Source of the DNA: Candidatus Abzuiibacterium crystallinum
Lineage (GTDB): Bacteria; Omnitrophota; Omnitrophia; Omnitrophales; Abzuiibacteriaceae
Reading direction: 5' to 3'
DNA: 46,492 nucleotides
NCBI GenBank assembly: GCA_002787155.1
Contig: PCVY01000075.1
Coordinates: 1-46,492 of the forward strand
Shown: positions 1 to 9,250 of the stretch, piece after piece
How the letters are laid out: each line of letters starts with the position of its first letter
How positions within the stretch are numbered: position 1 is the stretch's first letter
The notes under the pieces: generated by a model
What the model was told of the DNA's origin: nothing
The model's input: the letters and a program-made list of their open reading frames with translations, nothing else
Database searches by the model: none
Program-made: the position numbers and the translations under genes

Positions 1-3000
1 GGAATTTCACTGGGGTCTTCCGGTCTCCCTGACCTGCCGAGGGACGCTTGGACGGCCGTGCGGAGTTCGGTGCGCATGACTTCTTCGGCTTCTTTGATGG
101 CAGCTTGCAGCACAGGGTTGTCTTGGATACGCTTCTCAATTTCAGGCTGCGTAATGGGCAATTGGTCTTCTACTTTAATATAACGTGCTATTTCTTCCGG
201 ATTCACCGGTTGCCTAGCAGCTTCAAGGCTCTGAATCGCCATTATAATAATTCTGTCTACAATATAATTCACCACCGCTTGAATCTTGGGCTCTAACTCG
301 CCCTCGCCTTTCTTAAGGGTTAAGAGCTTAGCGATGTTTTCAAAGGTAAGAGCCACTGGCGGTGCCTGACTTAATTTTTGAACGGCCAAGTTAGACAAGT
401 TCCTCATGCCTAACGCATTCGCGAATACCATCAATATAATTCCAAGTGGAGTCACGATTACGAGTATAGCAAGTGTGCCCAAAATACCCTTGTCGGACAC
501 GAATTGGAAAAAAACCAAAGAGGAGCTGAGAGCATAAATACCTAGCCCTAATAACGAAACTCCATACAACCAAAAGTTGGTCACGCGCCGCACTTTTCCG
601 TCAGCTGTGAACCGAAGCCGCTTGACCATCTTACGCGCATGTTTGACCTGACGGATTTCAGGTGAAGAGACTAGTTCTTGCAGTCCCCATAAAACTTTAT
701 TGTTCTTTACAGTTTTTATGCTTTGATGAAATGACCCCTTCCAATCCTTATTCTGTAATTCAGGTAGGGAGACCGGTGTCGTGACAAATGCTTCTAGGAA
801 GCTCGTTTCTTGTTCACTGAGGGGTTTTGTGGAAGTGGTATGTTTTTTAATATGAGCAATCAATTTTTGATAACGGCGCCTGCCAAAACGGAGCGTGTCT
901 GTGAAATAGGTATGTTCATGATCAATGAGGCTATCCTGAAAGAGATTTTCAAGTATATTAAAAATATTAGCATGAATAGACAATTGAGCTTTTAAACCAT
1001 CAACCAATACGCCGATGTGCTTGAGTGATTCCTCCAGCTGATAGTAGGGATGGTTAACATTATTCTTAGAATCACTGACATCGATACCTGCAACAGAAAA
1101 TAGAGTGAAGCGCTCACCTTCAGGGACAAACCAGTAAATATGAATACTGGCCATGACCGCACTGACCCAATCTTTCACATCTTGGAAGTTCTGACGGATG
1201 AGTTCAAAACGCTTTGTTTGATCGTTTTCGGCTCTGATTTGATTGATTAAGGCAGGTACCCGCAAGTGCCAAAGCAATGACGTATAGGGCGCTATAGGTT
1301 CAGGCTTTGCATCAGCCGAGTTTAATTTTTCGATAATGGTTTGCAATACATCTTCACTTAACGGTGCCTGAATTTCTTCGATGAAGAGCCTCACTTGTTT
1401 GGGATCATATCCTTTGGAATCCAGGTTGTATTGCTCTCTTAAGAATTGAATGAGAGCTTTCCAATTAGATTCATCCAGAATAGTCTTTTGGTTGAATTGA
1501 TTGAAAAGGTTGAGGACAGGGGTATAGTTAGTGTGGAAATTGATATCAGGGTGTGCATCCGTCATTGCGAGGCCCGGTGTGTGGGCCGCGGCAATCTCAG
1601 GTTCACTGGATTGCGTTGTCCCGTCTTTAGACGGGACGGTTAATGGATTCCTATTAAGTGCCGGCCCAGGCGCGCCGGCCTTCGTTGTGCTTAGAATGAC
1701 AGCCTTTTCTTCCTCTGTTAATGTGTAATAAGCCTGTGCTTGAAGGATGAGGGCGGTGAGGGTGGTGTTGATATCAGTGTGTACATCCGTCATTGCGAGG
1801 CCCGCCGTGTGGGCCGTGGCAATCTCAGATTGCTTCGCTTCGCTCGCAATGACTGCGAGCTTATCCACCAAATGAAGATAGATCAGGATGCTTTGGGTGT
1901 TGGGGTCCAGGTCTTGATAAGCTTCTGTTATATATAAGTGATAATGGCCTTCTTCCTTTGTTAAGGTAATGGCCCCTTTCTGGATGTATTGGGCGTAGTA
2001 CTTTTCTTTGATTCTTTCTTGGTAAAGCTTAAGTAAGAGCGGAAAGTGTTTACCTAGTCTTTCTTCTACTCCTTCTAAGATATTCTTTGGCATTTCCTTC
2101 CCCGGGATGGGTTCAAGGTCTTCGCCTGTTTGGGGTGTTTGACCTAATGAAGCAGGTGTCATCCCCGACACCTGATCCCTGATCCCTAACACCTGATCCC
2201 TGACACCTGTCCGCTGTTCAGATCGATTCACAATCCCTAAACCATGCAATTCAATCGCCGGGCCTGGTTGTTCGGACATATGATTAAGCACTACTTCACG
2301 AAGTTTGCTTTCAAAAAAGGCTGCGCTTACTGGGTCCATGTCAGAAATGGGCCTTAAACCCGGTGTCGGCTGCACCAATTGACTTTGACCGGTACGCTCT
2401 TCCTCCAGCATGACTTCCAAATAACGGTCGTTTGATTCTACCGAACGCATCTTGGGCAGCAAATTGATGTATGACCACTCATGCGCTTGAAACACTGCTT
2501 GTAAGGCACCCGCATGAAATCCGCCTGCGACAATTGCTATTTTTTCTTCTTTGGATTGACGGGCCGCTATTTCTAATTGCTTGACCATTCCCGTTTCGCG
2601 CTGGACAGCCATTTCATAGAACTGAATGGCTGTTTGATAAGCCGCGGTTGGCAACGCCGCACCCGGCACATCAGCATTTGATGCTTTAAGACGACCTAGC
2701 AATTGACCGGGCTGTAAAGATGAGGAAAGCGTTTTAACTTTTTCCCACTCTTCGCGCGTGAGCTCAAGGGCAAGCAATTTGGAAAGCAAATAATGCTCTT
2801 CGCAGATTTCAAGAAGTGCACGTTCTTCACCTGTCTGTGTTAATTTGTCCAGAATTTGTTTGGTTAAGGTTTCAATCTCACGGAAAAGCCTCATGGCATC
2901 CAACTCTGAAATCAAAACCGAACGGCCCAAATACTTGACTAAATGGGGGTATTGGCCAAAATGAAGTCCTAACGATTCGGTTTCTTGATAAAGCCTTTCA

Positions 3001-3971
3001 AGCCACGCGCGCACTTCATTTGGCGCTGCGTCTTTCCCGTCCCGGCTTAAAACACCCTTGGCCGTTAAGTTTTCCAGTTCTTGCGCATAAACACGCTTGT
3101 CTTTTTCTTTAAGCCAAGCGGCCAGCGCGCGTGTTTCTTCTTGAATTGCCTCTTGACGGCGGTTAATCGCCGCATCCAGTTCTTTGATCTTGGCCAAACG
3201 AATCAATTGCGGGTAATCAGGTTGATAAATGGGATTCCTTAAGTCAATATCAAGCGTTTCTTTGGCAAAACGCTCAAGCGTCTGAACATGCCTGAGTAAT
3301 TCACGTTGGTTATCCCTGAAGCGGAGCCATTCCTTCACAAATTTTCGCAAAGAAAGATTAAGCGTCCGCGACGCCGCCGCTTCCAAAGCGCCTTTCGTCA
3401 CTCCCAGAAAATGTTCGCTAGCGGCTTGATGTTCATAGACTTTCCGAAAGCGTGTGAGATGTGCGTCATAAACGGCGGGGTCTTCAAGCCCAAATGCTTT
3501 CACATCCGGCATTGTTTCCAATAAGAAATAACCCGGTCCGGTGACCAGTCCTTTTTGCAGCCATGCATCGGCTACTTTTTGGTTAACCGTATCGTTTTGG
3601 AAAAAACGCAGGAGATGATGCGAAACATTTCCGGCAGATGCGCCCTCAAAAAAGAATTGTTTGAAATGATGCTTTTCGGATAGATAGTCGAGGATAGCTT
3701 TGATGTGCCGCTGGGCTTCTTCCTGCCCGTGCGCATCCTGAATTAAAACAACCGTAAACGGGCCGTTTTCTTTCGCGGTATCGACCGTTCCTAAATCCGC
3801 CGGCGGAGCGAATCGTTGGATATCCCGCACTAAACGCACTTCAGGCGTGCCTATCACGTCTGAAATCGTCACACCCTGCGCATAAGCAAGTGACGATTCA
3901 GTGATGAAGACAATCGCTGTGAATAAAGCAATTGCTTTCAAAAAAGAAATATACGGTCTTTTTTGCAGCAT
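1..3971 (-). CDS. Very large exported protein with Tiki/ChaN-like N-terminus, partial (runs off left edge)
   Basis: One open frame without a stop runs from ATG at 3971 to base 1, giving at least 1323 residues. Residues 1-32 form a signal peptide (basic start, hydrophobic core, cleavage near SLAYAQ). Residues about 73-110 read VVLIQDAHGQEEAQ followed by a conserved-looking FFFEG, and residues about 474-486 read IAIVAGGFHAG. The spacing of an early His, a following Glu and a late GxH recalls the Tiki/TraB/ChaN superfamily, so the first ~500 residues may be such a domain; this is inference. Residues ~700-840 are low-complexity and partly made of repeat DNA (listed separately). Two transmembrane segments lie near residues 1131-1183. 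A promoter precedes it; no clear Shine-Dalgarno sequence is seen. From memory, similar large proteins beginning with an IQDAH-like motif occur in Omnitrophota/PVC genomes. Function unknown. Confidence 0.8.
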   Translation of the reverse strand, partial: MLQKRPYISFLKAIALFTAIVFITESSLAYAQGVTISDVIGTPEVRLVRDIQRFAPPADLGTVDTAKENGPFTVVLIQDAHGQEEAQRHIKAILDYLSEKHHFKQFFFEGASAGNVSHHLLRFFQNDTVNQKVADAWLQKGLVTGPGYFLLETMPDVKAFGLEDPAVYDAHLTRFRKVYEHQAASEHFLGVTKGALEAAASRTLNLSLRKFVKEWLRFRDNQRELLRHVQTLERFAKETLDIDLRNPIYQPDYPQLIRLAKIKELDAAINRRQEAIQEETRALAAWLKEKDKRVYAQELENLTAKGVLSRDGKDAAPNEVRAWLERLYQETESLGLHFGQYPHLVKYLGRSVLISELDAMRLFREIETLTKQILDKLTQTGEERALLEICEEHYLLSKLLALELTREEWEKVKTLSSSLQPGQLLGRLKASNADVPGAALPTAAYQTAIQFYEMAVQRETGMVKQLEIAARQSKEEKIAIVAGGFHAGALQAVFQAHEWSYINLLPKMRSVESNDRYLEVMLEEERTGQSQLVQPTPGLRPISDMDPVSAAFFESKLREVVLNHMSEQPGPAIELHGLGIVNRSEQRTGVRDQVLGIRDQVSGMTPASLGQTPQTGEDLEPIPGKEMPKNILEGVEERLGKHFPLLLKLYQERIKEKYYAQYIQKGAITLTKEEGHYHLYITEAYQDLDPNTQSILIYLHLVDKLAVIASEAKQSEIATAHTAGLAMTDVHTDINTTLTALILQAQAYYTLTEEEKAVILSTTKAGAPGPALNRNPLTVPSKDGTTQSSEPEIAAAHTPGLAMTDAHPDINFHTNYTPVLNLFNQFNQKTILDESNWKALIQFLREQYNLDSKGYDPKQVRLFIEEIQAPLSEDVLQTIIEKLNSADAKPEPIAPYTSLLWHLRVPALINQIRAENDQTKRFELIRQNFQDVKDWVSAVMASIHIYWFVPEGERFTLFSVAGIDVSDSKNNVNHPYYQLEESLKHIGVLVDGLKAQLSIHANIFNILENLFQDSLIDHEHTYFTDTLRFGRRRYQKLIAHIKKHTTSTKPLSEQETSFLEAFVTTPVSLPELQNKDWKGSFHQSIKTVKNNKVLWGLQELVSSPEIRQVKHARKMVKRLRFTADGKVRRVTNFWLYGVSLLGLGIYALSSSLVFFQFVSDKGILGTLAILVIVTPLGIILMVFANALGMRNLSNLAVQKLSQAPPVALTFENIAKLLTLKKGEGELEPKIQAVVNYIVDRIIIMAIQSLEAARQPVNPEEIARYIKVEDQLPITQPEIEKRIQDNPVLQAAIKEAEEVMRTELRTAVQASLGRSGRPEDPSEI
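1540..1600. repeat. Direct repeat copy 1 with REP-like start, inside the coding frame
   Basis: A 61-bp segment repeated at 1768-1828 with five mismatches, offset by exactly 228 bp (76 codons), so both copies are read in the same protein frame. From 1561 it contains the GTCATTGCGAGG start of a widespread REP-like palindrome family. The sequence after it continues to an ATGAC at 1696-1700, suggesting a composite element of about 140 bp. The encoded peptide contains EIAAAHTPGLAMTDAHPDIN. Confidence 0.85.
1768..1828. repeat. Direct repeat copy 2, overlapping a complete REP-like palindrome
   Basis: Second copy of the 61-bp repeat. The palindrome itself spans 1789-1853: GTCATTGCGAG at 1789-1799 is the exact reverse complement of CTCGCAATGAC at 1843-1853. 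In the protein frame it gives VIASEAKQSEIATAHTAG followed by a peptide matching copy 1. Confidence 0.85.
2168..2209. repeat. 7-bp tandem repeat, six units, in frame
   Basis: Six consecutive heptamers of the type ACACCTG / ATCCCTG / ATCCCTA fill 42 bp, exactly 14 codons, within the large ORF. They encode a GVRDQVLGIRDQVSG-type stretch. Slippage in 7-bp steps would shift the frame unless it occurs in threes. Confidence 0.75.
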
Positions 3972-4021
3972 ATACGGTATTTTTTGGGCAAAAAAAATAG
4001 ACTTTTTAAAGTAGTAAAAAA

Positions 4022-4049
4022 AGTATAACACTATCCTATTGAATGTCAA
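4022..4049 (-). promoter_or_regulatory. Sigma70-type promoter of the large exported protein gene
   Basis: On the minus strand TTGACA (4044-4049) and TATACT (4022-4027) are separated by 16 bp. This is close to the sigma70 consensus. Transcription would start near 4015, leaving a leader of about 45 nt before ATG at 3971. The 234-bp gap 3972-4205 is very AT-rich and otherwise holds only a short half-palindrome (4168-4182). Confidence 0.7.
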
Positions 4050-4205
4050 ATTCGAGGAGGCAATTATTGTAAGTTTATAAATATTACATAAGTTAATATA
4101 ATTAAATGACTTACGTAATTATAGAGTCATTTTGACACACTATTTTTAATTGATTTAATTTATCAGGACTTATCAGGGACGGTTCCTGCTGCCTGGTACT
4201 GCACT

Positions 4206-5195
4206 CTAAAAAAAGCGCTTAAAGGTGCCTTTTCCTTGTTTGAGGGCTAGGCGGTAAACGGTGTGAGCGCAAGCAATATCCTGAATGGACAGCCCGGTGG
4301 AATCAAAAACGGTGATCTCGCGCGAGTTAGACCGTCCTTTCTTTTGTTGGGTAATGACCTCACCCAATGTGGCATGAATGTCGCGGCGGGTCAGTTGGCC
4401 CCGGCTGAAGGGCACATTAATTTCGCCGCTGTGAGACGCCTGTTCCCAATCATCAATCACCACTTTAGCGCGCTTGAGTACTTGAGGCATGATCTCTTCT
4501 TTTCCTTTGGCATCGGCGCCGATGGCATTAATGTGTGTGCCCGGAGAAAGCCATTTATATTGGATAATAGGCCGGCGTGAGGGTGTAATGGTGGTCACAA
4601 TATCGGCTCCTTTTACACAAGCAGCCGGATGAGATGCACGCCGGACTTGAAACAAAGCACCTTTGAAATGTCGCATGAAACGTTCATCCGATGAACGGTC
4701 TTTGCTCCAAACCGAAACCTGCTTGATTTTAAATAAAAGTCTCAGAGCTTCCAATTGTGTGACGGCTTGCCGGCCGCTGCCAATCAAAGCAACTGTTTTT
4801 GAATTCTTGCGTGCCAAATATTTGGCTGCGACCGCGCCTGCAGCGCCTGTCCGTAAATTGGTAAGATGAGTGCCGTCCATGACACACAAAGGAAAACCGG
4901 TTTTCACATCTCCCAAAATAATCATGGCCATCACCGTCGGCAATCCTTTTTGAGGATTGTTGGGATGGACGTTTACCCATTTGATGCCAGCCGCGCCCAG
5001 ATCTTCCACGAAGGCCGGCATGGAGCGAAAATCGCCTTGGTATTGCGGTATATAAAGGTAGGATTTGGCCGGCATCTGCACATAGCCGCGTCCGTGCGAA
5101 CGAAATGTTCCTTCCACCACCCGCAGGCAATCCCGCATGGTAAAGAGCTGCTGAATATCTTTCTGTGTGAGTAACAGGGTTTCCCGTTTTGCCAT
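4206..5195 (-). CDS. Ornithine cyclodeaminase/mu-crystallin family protein, probable alanine dehydrogenase type
   Basis: A 329-residue protein with the family hallmarks: Lys72 in GIKWVNVHP (expected catalytic lysine), MDGTHLTNLRTGAAGAVAAKYL from about 106 (substrate-binding Arg115), and a Rossmann nucleotide loop GSGRQA at about 139-144. Members act as NAD(P)-dependent ornithine cyclodeaminase, alanine dehydrogenase, or imino-acid reductase; the sequence alone does not settle the substrate. The long GDVKTGFP and THLTNLRTGA signatures resemble the archaeal-type alanine dehydrogenase branch. It starts one base after the cysS stop codon, so it is the last gene of that operon. Family assignment is firm, substrate is not. 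Confidence 0.85.
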   Translation of the reverse strand: MAKRETLLLTQKDIQQLFTMRDCLRVVEGTFRSHGRGYVQMPAKSYLYIPQYQGDFRSMPAFVEDLGAAGIKWVNVHPNNPQKGLPTVMAMIILGDVKTGFPLCVMDGTHLTNLRTGAAGAVAAKYLARKNSKTVALIGSGRQAVTQLEALRLLFKIKQVSVWSKDRSSDERFMRHFKGALFQVRRASHPAACVKGADIVTTITPSRRPIIQYKWLSPGTHINAIGADAKGKEEIMPQVLKRAKVVIDDWEQASHSGEINVPFSRGQLTRRDIHATLGEVITQQKKGRSNSREITVFDSTGLSIQDIACAHTVYRLALKQGKGTFKRFF

Positions 5196-5196
5196 C

Positions 5197-6588
5197 TTAG
5201 AGAATTTTTTTAACCTGAGGGCCGTGCGGTGTGTCCTTCACCGTAAAGCCTTTGGTCTGGATGGTTTTTCGGAGTTCGTCTGAATGCTTAAAGTCTTTTG
5301 TAAGACGCGCCTTTTCACGGGCTTCTACCAACGCTTGAACATCCGCCGGCAAGCTTTCTTCTTCAAGAGAAAAAACCGCAAAAACACGGTTCACGTCATT
5401 TAAAAATCCTAAAATACAAGCGCGGTCATCTTGATGAAAACCGCGCTTTGCCGCCAAATTGAGATAGTGGATGAGGTCAAAAACAGCACTTAAGGCCTCA
5501 GCGGCATTGAGATCATTATCCAAAGCTTTCTCAAATTGCGAGCGTGAGCGCTCGACATACTGCTTCACTTCCTGGGAAGGCTGTTCGTTTGCACCCGCTT
5601 GCAAAGCATCACAAAAGTTTCGCACGCGGTTAATGGATTCTTTTGCCATGCGGAGACCGTCAAAAGTGAAGTTCAGCTGTTTCCGGTAATGCGTGCTGAT
5701 TAAAACATACCGGATGGCAAGCGGTTCATGTCCTTTGGTAATTAAATCGCGCAGCGTGTAAAAATTACCCTTGGATTTGGCCATCTTTTCACCGTCTACC
5801 AGCAAATGTTTTACATGGAACCAGTAGTTTACAAATTTCTTGCGCGTCGCGCATTCAGACTGCGCAATTTCATTTTCATGGTGAGGAAAAATAAGGTCTT
5901 CGCCGCCGGTATGGATATCCAGCGTTTGAAATTTAAAAGCGTTCAAGCTCATGGTGGAGCACTCGGTGTGCCAGCCGGGACGCCCTCTTCCCCACGGCGA
6001 ATCCCAAGCCGGTTCGTCCTCTTTGGCTTTCTTCCATAAAACAAAATCCATGGCGGTTTCTTTTTCGTATTCATCCTGGTCCACACGGGCACCGGTAATG
6101 TTTTTCTCGAGGTCTTTTTTGGACAAAAGCCCGTATTTGGCAAAGCTGGAAATCCGAAAATAAACGCTGCCGTCTTTCGGATAGGCATGGCCGGTTCGCT
6201 CGAGTTTTTGAATCATTTCCACCATTTGGGGAATGGTTTGCGTCGCTCTGAGTTCTTGCGCGGGCGGTAAAATATGAAGTGTTTTCAGGTCTTCATGAAA
6301 AGCTTGAATGAAAGGCGCCGTATAATCATCCAGCTTCAAATGCTTTTGATGAGCGCCCGCAATGGTTTTATCATCCACATCCGTGATATTCATGACATGC
6401 GCCACTTTAAGGCCTTTGTATTGCAAATAACGCTTGAGTAAATCCTGCGCCGCATAAGTCCTGAAATTACCGATGTGCGCGTAATCATAAACCGTCGGAC
6501 CGCACGTATACATCCGCACATAAGGCGGGTTAAGAGGTACAAAGTTTTCTTTAATACCGGTCAACGTATTGGTCAGTTGCAGCGTCAT
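5197..6588 (-). CDS. cysS: Cysteinyl-tRNA synthetase
   Basis: Charges tRNA-Cys with cysteine in the cytoplasm. At 463 residues it has the normal bacterial length (E. coli about 461). The class I signatures are present: HIGN at 38-41 and KMAKS at 268-272. Cys29, Cys210, His236 and Glu240 fit the zinc site that selects cysteine. Its ATG overlaps the gltX stop by four bases (ATGA), and a dehydrogenase-family gene follows after one base. gltX-cysS adjacency is also seen in Bacillus, where cysE lies between them; cysE is absent here. Confidence 0.97.
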   Translation of the reverse strand: MTLQLTNTLTGIKENFVPLNPPYVRMYTCGPTVYDYAHIGNFRTYAAQDLLKRYLQYKGLKVAHVMNITDVDDKTIAGAHQKHLKLDDYTAPFIQAFHEDLKTLHILPPAQELRATQTIPQMVEMIQKLERTGHAYPKDGSVYFRISSFAKYGLLSKKDLEKNITGARVDQDEYEKETAMDFVLWKKAKEDEPAWDSPWGRGRPGWHTECSTMSLNAFKFQTLDIHTGGEDLIFPHHENEIAQSECATRKKFVNYWFHVKHLLVDGEKMAKSKGNFYTLRDLITKGHEPLAIRYVLISTHYRKQLNFTFDGLRMAKESINRVRNFCDALQAGANEQPSQEVKQYVERSRSQFEKALDNDLNAAEALSAVFDLIHYLNLAAKRGFHQDDRACILGFLNDVNRVFAVFSLEEESLPADVQALVEAREKARLTKDFKHSDELRKTIQTKGFTVKDTPHGPQVKKIL

Positions 6589-8039
6589 GATTTTAAAGCT
6601 TGGCTCATTTGGGTAAGACGGTTTTGAATCGTAGCGCGATCTAAAACTTCAAAAATCTTTTTCATTTCGGGTCCGTGCAGGTGGCCTGTTACCGCCACCC
6701 GGATGGGCATAAACAAGGCCTTTCCTTTTTGTTGTGACGCTGCTTTCACATGATCGATCAAGGCTTGATAAAGCGGCTCACCTTCGCCTGAAATTTCATT
6801 GAAAGCCTGGGCAGCTGAATCGAGAACTTTTTGCGCGCCGGGCTGGGTAAGCATTTTTTTCTCTTCGGCCGGCAAGGTTTTGAATGCCGGTTCCGGTAAA
6901 AAAGACAAGCGTTCAATCAGGTCTTCAAACTTGGTCATGTCGGTTTTAATCAAAGAAAGACTCTTCTTAAGCCGAGCGGGTTCGGCCGACAAAATGCCGG
7001 CTTGGCGGTCTTTGGCTTTTAAGAACTCGATCGCTTTCTCTTGATAAACATCTTCGGAGAGAGCACGCAGATGTTCGCTGTTAATCCAATTGAGCTTATC
7101 TTCATTAAAAATAGCAGAATGTTTCGTGGCATTCCTAAGATCAAACGCTTCGATGATTTCATTCAAACTCATGACCTCCCGGTTATCCTTAGGAGACCAG
7201 CCCAAGAGAGCCAAATAATTAAGCAGCCCTTCAACGAGATACCCTTTTTGCTCCACAAAATCACGGATGCGAATGGCAGTCAGCCGCTTTGATAAAGGTT
7301 CTCCGCCCGGTCCATGAATGAGCGAAAGATGTGCAAATTGAGGCACCACAAACCCCAGGGCTTGAAATAAAAGGACGTGGCGCGGTGAATTGGATAAGTG
7401 ATCTTCTCCCCTCACAATGTGCGTGATTCCCATCCGGCCGTCATCGACACAAACCGATAAATGAAAAGTGGGTAGAAAATCATGTTTGCCGGCCGGATCA
7501 GAGCGCATGATCACAAAGTCTCCGATTTCCTGAGGATCAAAACTCACCTGCCCGCGGATTAAATCATCCACCAACACGGGCTTCGTATCATCAACTTTAA
7601 AACGGATGGTGGGGCGGATGCCGGCTTGTTCTTTTTTTTGAATTTCTTCGCGGGTCAAATGCCGGCAGCGGTTATCATAACGCGGCGGACGCTTCATCAT
7701 GAGCGCTTCTTTACGGCGCGCCACTAGTTCATCGGGCGTGCAGTAACAAGGATAAACTTTATCCTGTTTTCGTAATTGGTTTAAACTCTCCAGATAAACA
7801 TCCGGTTGTTTTGACTGATAAACGGGCCCCTCGTCCCACTGAAGGCCGATTTTTTCCAAATCGTAAAGAATGGCATCCGCATATTCCTGTTTAGAACGCT
7901 CGGGGTCGGTGTCTTCGATTCTGAGAATGAATTTTCCCTTGTGATGTTTTGCATATAAATAGTTGAAAAGGGCGGTACGGACGTTGCCGATATGCAGAAA
8001 TCCTGTGGGAGAAGGTGCAAAACGCGTACGGACCGTCAT
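6585..8039 (-). CDS. gltX: Glutamyl-tRNA synthetase
   Basis: Charges tRNA-Glu (possibly also tRNA-Gln, to be amidated later; the sequence does not decide). 484 residues, class I synthetase. HIGN lies at 16-19 within the FAPSPTGFLHIGN signature, and LSKR at 249-252 replaces the usual KLSKR. Cys98, Cys100, Cys125 and His127 fall at the same positions as the zinc ligands of the E. coli enzyme. Four-base overlaps with both ispDF upstream and cysS downstream indicate translational coupling in one operon. Confidence 0.97.
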   Translation of the reverse strand: MTVRTRFAPSPTGFLHIGNVRTALFNYLYAKHHKGKFILRIEDTDPERSKQEYADAILYDLEKIGLQWDEGPVYQSKQPDVYLESLNQLRKQDKVYPCYCTPDELVARRKEALMMKRPPRYDNRCRHLTREEIQKKEQAGIRPTIRFKVDDTKPVLVDDLIRGQVSFDPQEIGDFVIMRSDPAGKHDFLPTFHLSVCVDDGRMGITHIVRGEDHLSNSPRHVLLFQALGFVVPQFAHLSLIHGPGGEPLSKRLTAIRIRDFVEQKGYLVEGLLNYLALLGWSPKDNREVMSLNEIIEAFDLRNATKHSAIFNEDKLNWINSEHLRALSEDVYQEKAIEFLKAKDRQAGILSAEPARLKKSLSLIKTDMTKFEDLIERLSFLPEPAFKTLPAEEKKMLTQPGAQKVLDSAAQAFNEISGEGEPLYQALIDHVKAASQQKGKALFMPIRVAVTGHLHGPEMKKIFEVLDRATIQNRLTQMSQALKS

Positions 8040-9235
8040 ACGCCCTCCCGGCGCGACAACACCACGAGTGCTTGAGCGGAAACAGCCTCGCTCTTACCTT
8101 CGGGCCCCAAGCCCTCTGCTGTTTTGGCCTTGATACCGACACGTTCGGCCGGCAAGCCAAACAAGCGGCTGACTTTGGCTTGAATACGTTTTTTATTTTC
8201 TTGGAGTTTGGGGCGTTCCAGAAAAATCGTGGCATCAATTTGAATCACTTGAAAACCTTTGGCCTGAACCATGGCGAGTGCTTTTTGAGCCAACAGCGAA
8301 CTTGAAATATTTTTGTATTTTTTATTTTGATCCGAAAAAAAATCCCCAATATCACCCATGCCCAACGCCCCCAACATACCGTCAATCACGGCATGCAGCA
8401 AAGGATCGCCGTCTGAATGGCCCAGGGGCCCAAAGGGGGCTTTAATGCGAACTCCGCCTAAGTAAAAAGGCCGTTTGGCAGCCAAACGATGCCGATCAAA
8501 ACCCAAACCAAAAAAAGGCTGGCTGGCTGATTTGGCAAAACTTTGTTTCACAAAAGCAAAATCATCGGCAGTCGTAATTTTGACGTTAAAACCCGGATGT
8601 GAGACCGCTTGCACGCGGCCGCCGATCATCTCCACGAGCGAAGCGTCGTCGGTGGCATGCAAAGCACGTTCTTTGAGCTGCCGGTAGGCTTGCACTAAAA
8701 TAGCCTTCTTGAAAATTTGAGGTGTTTCGGCTTCAAACAGTTCGCGCCGATCCAAAGTTTCCAAAACCTGCTGACGATTTTGATCGATGCGTTTCACGGT
8801 AGGGACCACATTTCTACCCAGAACGGCTCCGTCTGAATGGGCGGCTTTTTGAATTAACGTCCGGATCCAAGCCGGCTGCACTTGCGGCCGTGCGCCGTCA
8901 TGTACCATGACATGCGTACTGCGCGGTGAAACGCGCCGAAGCGCATGCCAAACAGACTCAGCCCGAGTCCCGCCGCCATTGACCAGTCGAACAGGACATG
9001 CCGGTTTTAATTGACGGAGCACGCCCGCTTTAATTTCTTTTTTAAGGGCGGGATCGGCTGCGATAATAATTTCGCGTATTTCCCGAATGTCCCGAAAAGC
9101 GTTGATGGCATGCCCTAGGACACTCGTCCCATTCAAAGGCAGCAAAAGCTTAGACGGCACCAGTTTGCCAAGAGACTTTTGAAAACGGCGGCTCGCGCCT
9201 GCTGCCGGGATAATGAGACTGATGGATGGCATCAT
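8036..9235 (-). CDS. ispDF: Bifunctional IspD/IspF of the MEP isoprenoid pathway
   Basis: A fusion of two enzymes of the non-mevalonate pathway. Residues 1-~235 are the IspD cytidylyltransferase (nucleotide loop PAAGASRRF at 10-18, VHDGARP at 111-117, EAETPQ near 168-173), which makes CDP-methylerythritol from MEP. Residues ~241-399 are IspF, the MECDP synthase (metal ligands Asp247 and His249 in GFDRHRL, GHSDGD at 272-277, His281, IKAKTAEGLG near the end). The intervening IspE kinase is not in this window. The first two codons are both ATG and no strong ribosome-binding site is visible, so the start could be one codon later. In Bacillus ispD and ispF are separate adjacent genes at this same place in the operon. 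Confidence 0.95.
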   Translation of the reverse strand: MMPSISLIIPAAGASRRFQKSLGKLVPSKLLLPLNGTSVLGHAINAFRDIREIREIIIAADPALKKEIKAGVLRQLKPACPVRLVNGGGTRAESVWHALRRVSPRSTHVMVHDGARPQVQPAWIRTLIQKAAHSDGAVLGRNVVPTVKRIDQNRQQVLETLDRRELFEAETPQIFKKAILVQAYRQLKERALHATDDASLVEMIGGRVQAVSHPGFNVKITTADDFAFVKQSFAKSASQPFFGLGFDRHRLAAKRPFYLGGVRIKAPFGPLGHSDGDPLLHAVIDGMLGALGMGDIGDFFSDQNKKYKNISSSLLAQKALAMVQAKGFQVIQIDATIFLERPKLQENKKRIQAKVSRLFGLPAERVGIKAKTAEGLGPEGKSEAVSAQALVVLSRREGV

Positions 9236-9250
9236 GAGTCTTGATCTCGT

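Noticed and set aside
1446..1937. Plus-strand ORFs with RHCEARRVGRGNLR-type peptides
   Set aside because: These peptides are the translation of the REP-like palindrome read from the other strand; the minus-strand frame is continuous over the same bases.
3953..3980. Short TATACGGT direct repeats at the start of the large ORF
   Set aside because: Too short (8 bp) and within AT-rich sequence; no support for an operator.
4131..4160. Plus-strand TTGACA with TTTAAT 16 bp downstream
   Set aside because: It points into the antisense strand of the dehydrogenase gene with no plus-strand gene; probably chance in AT-rich DNA.
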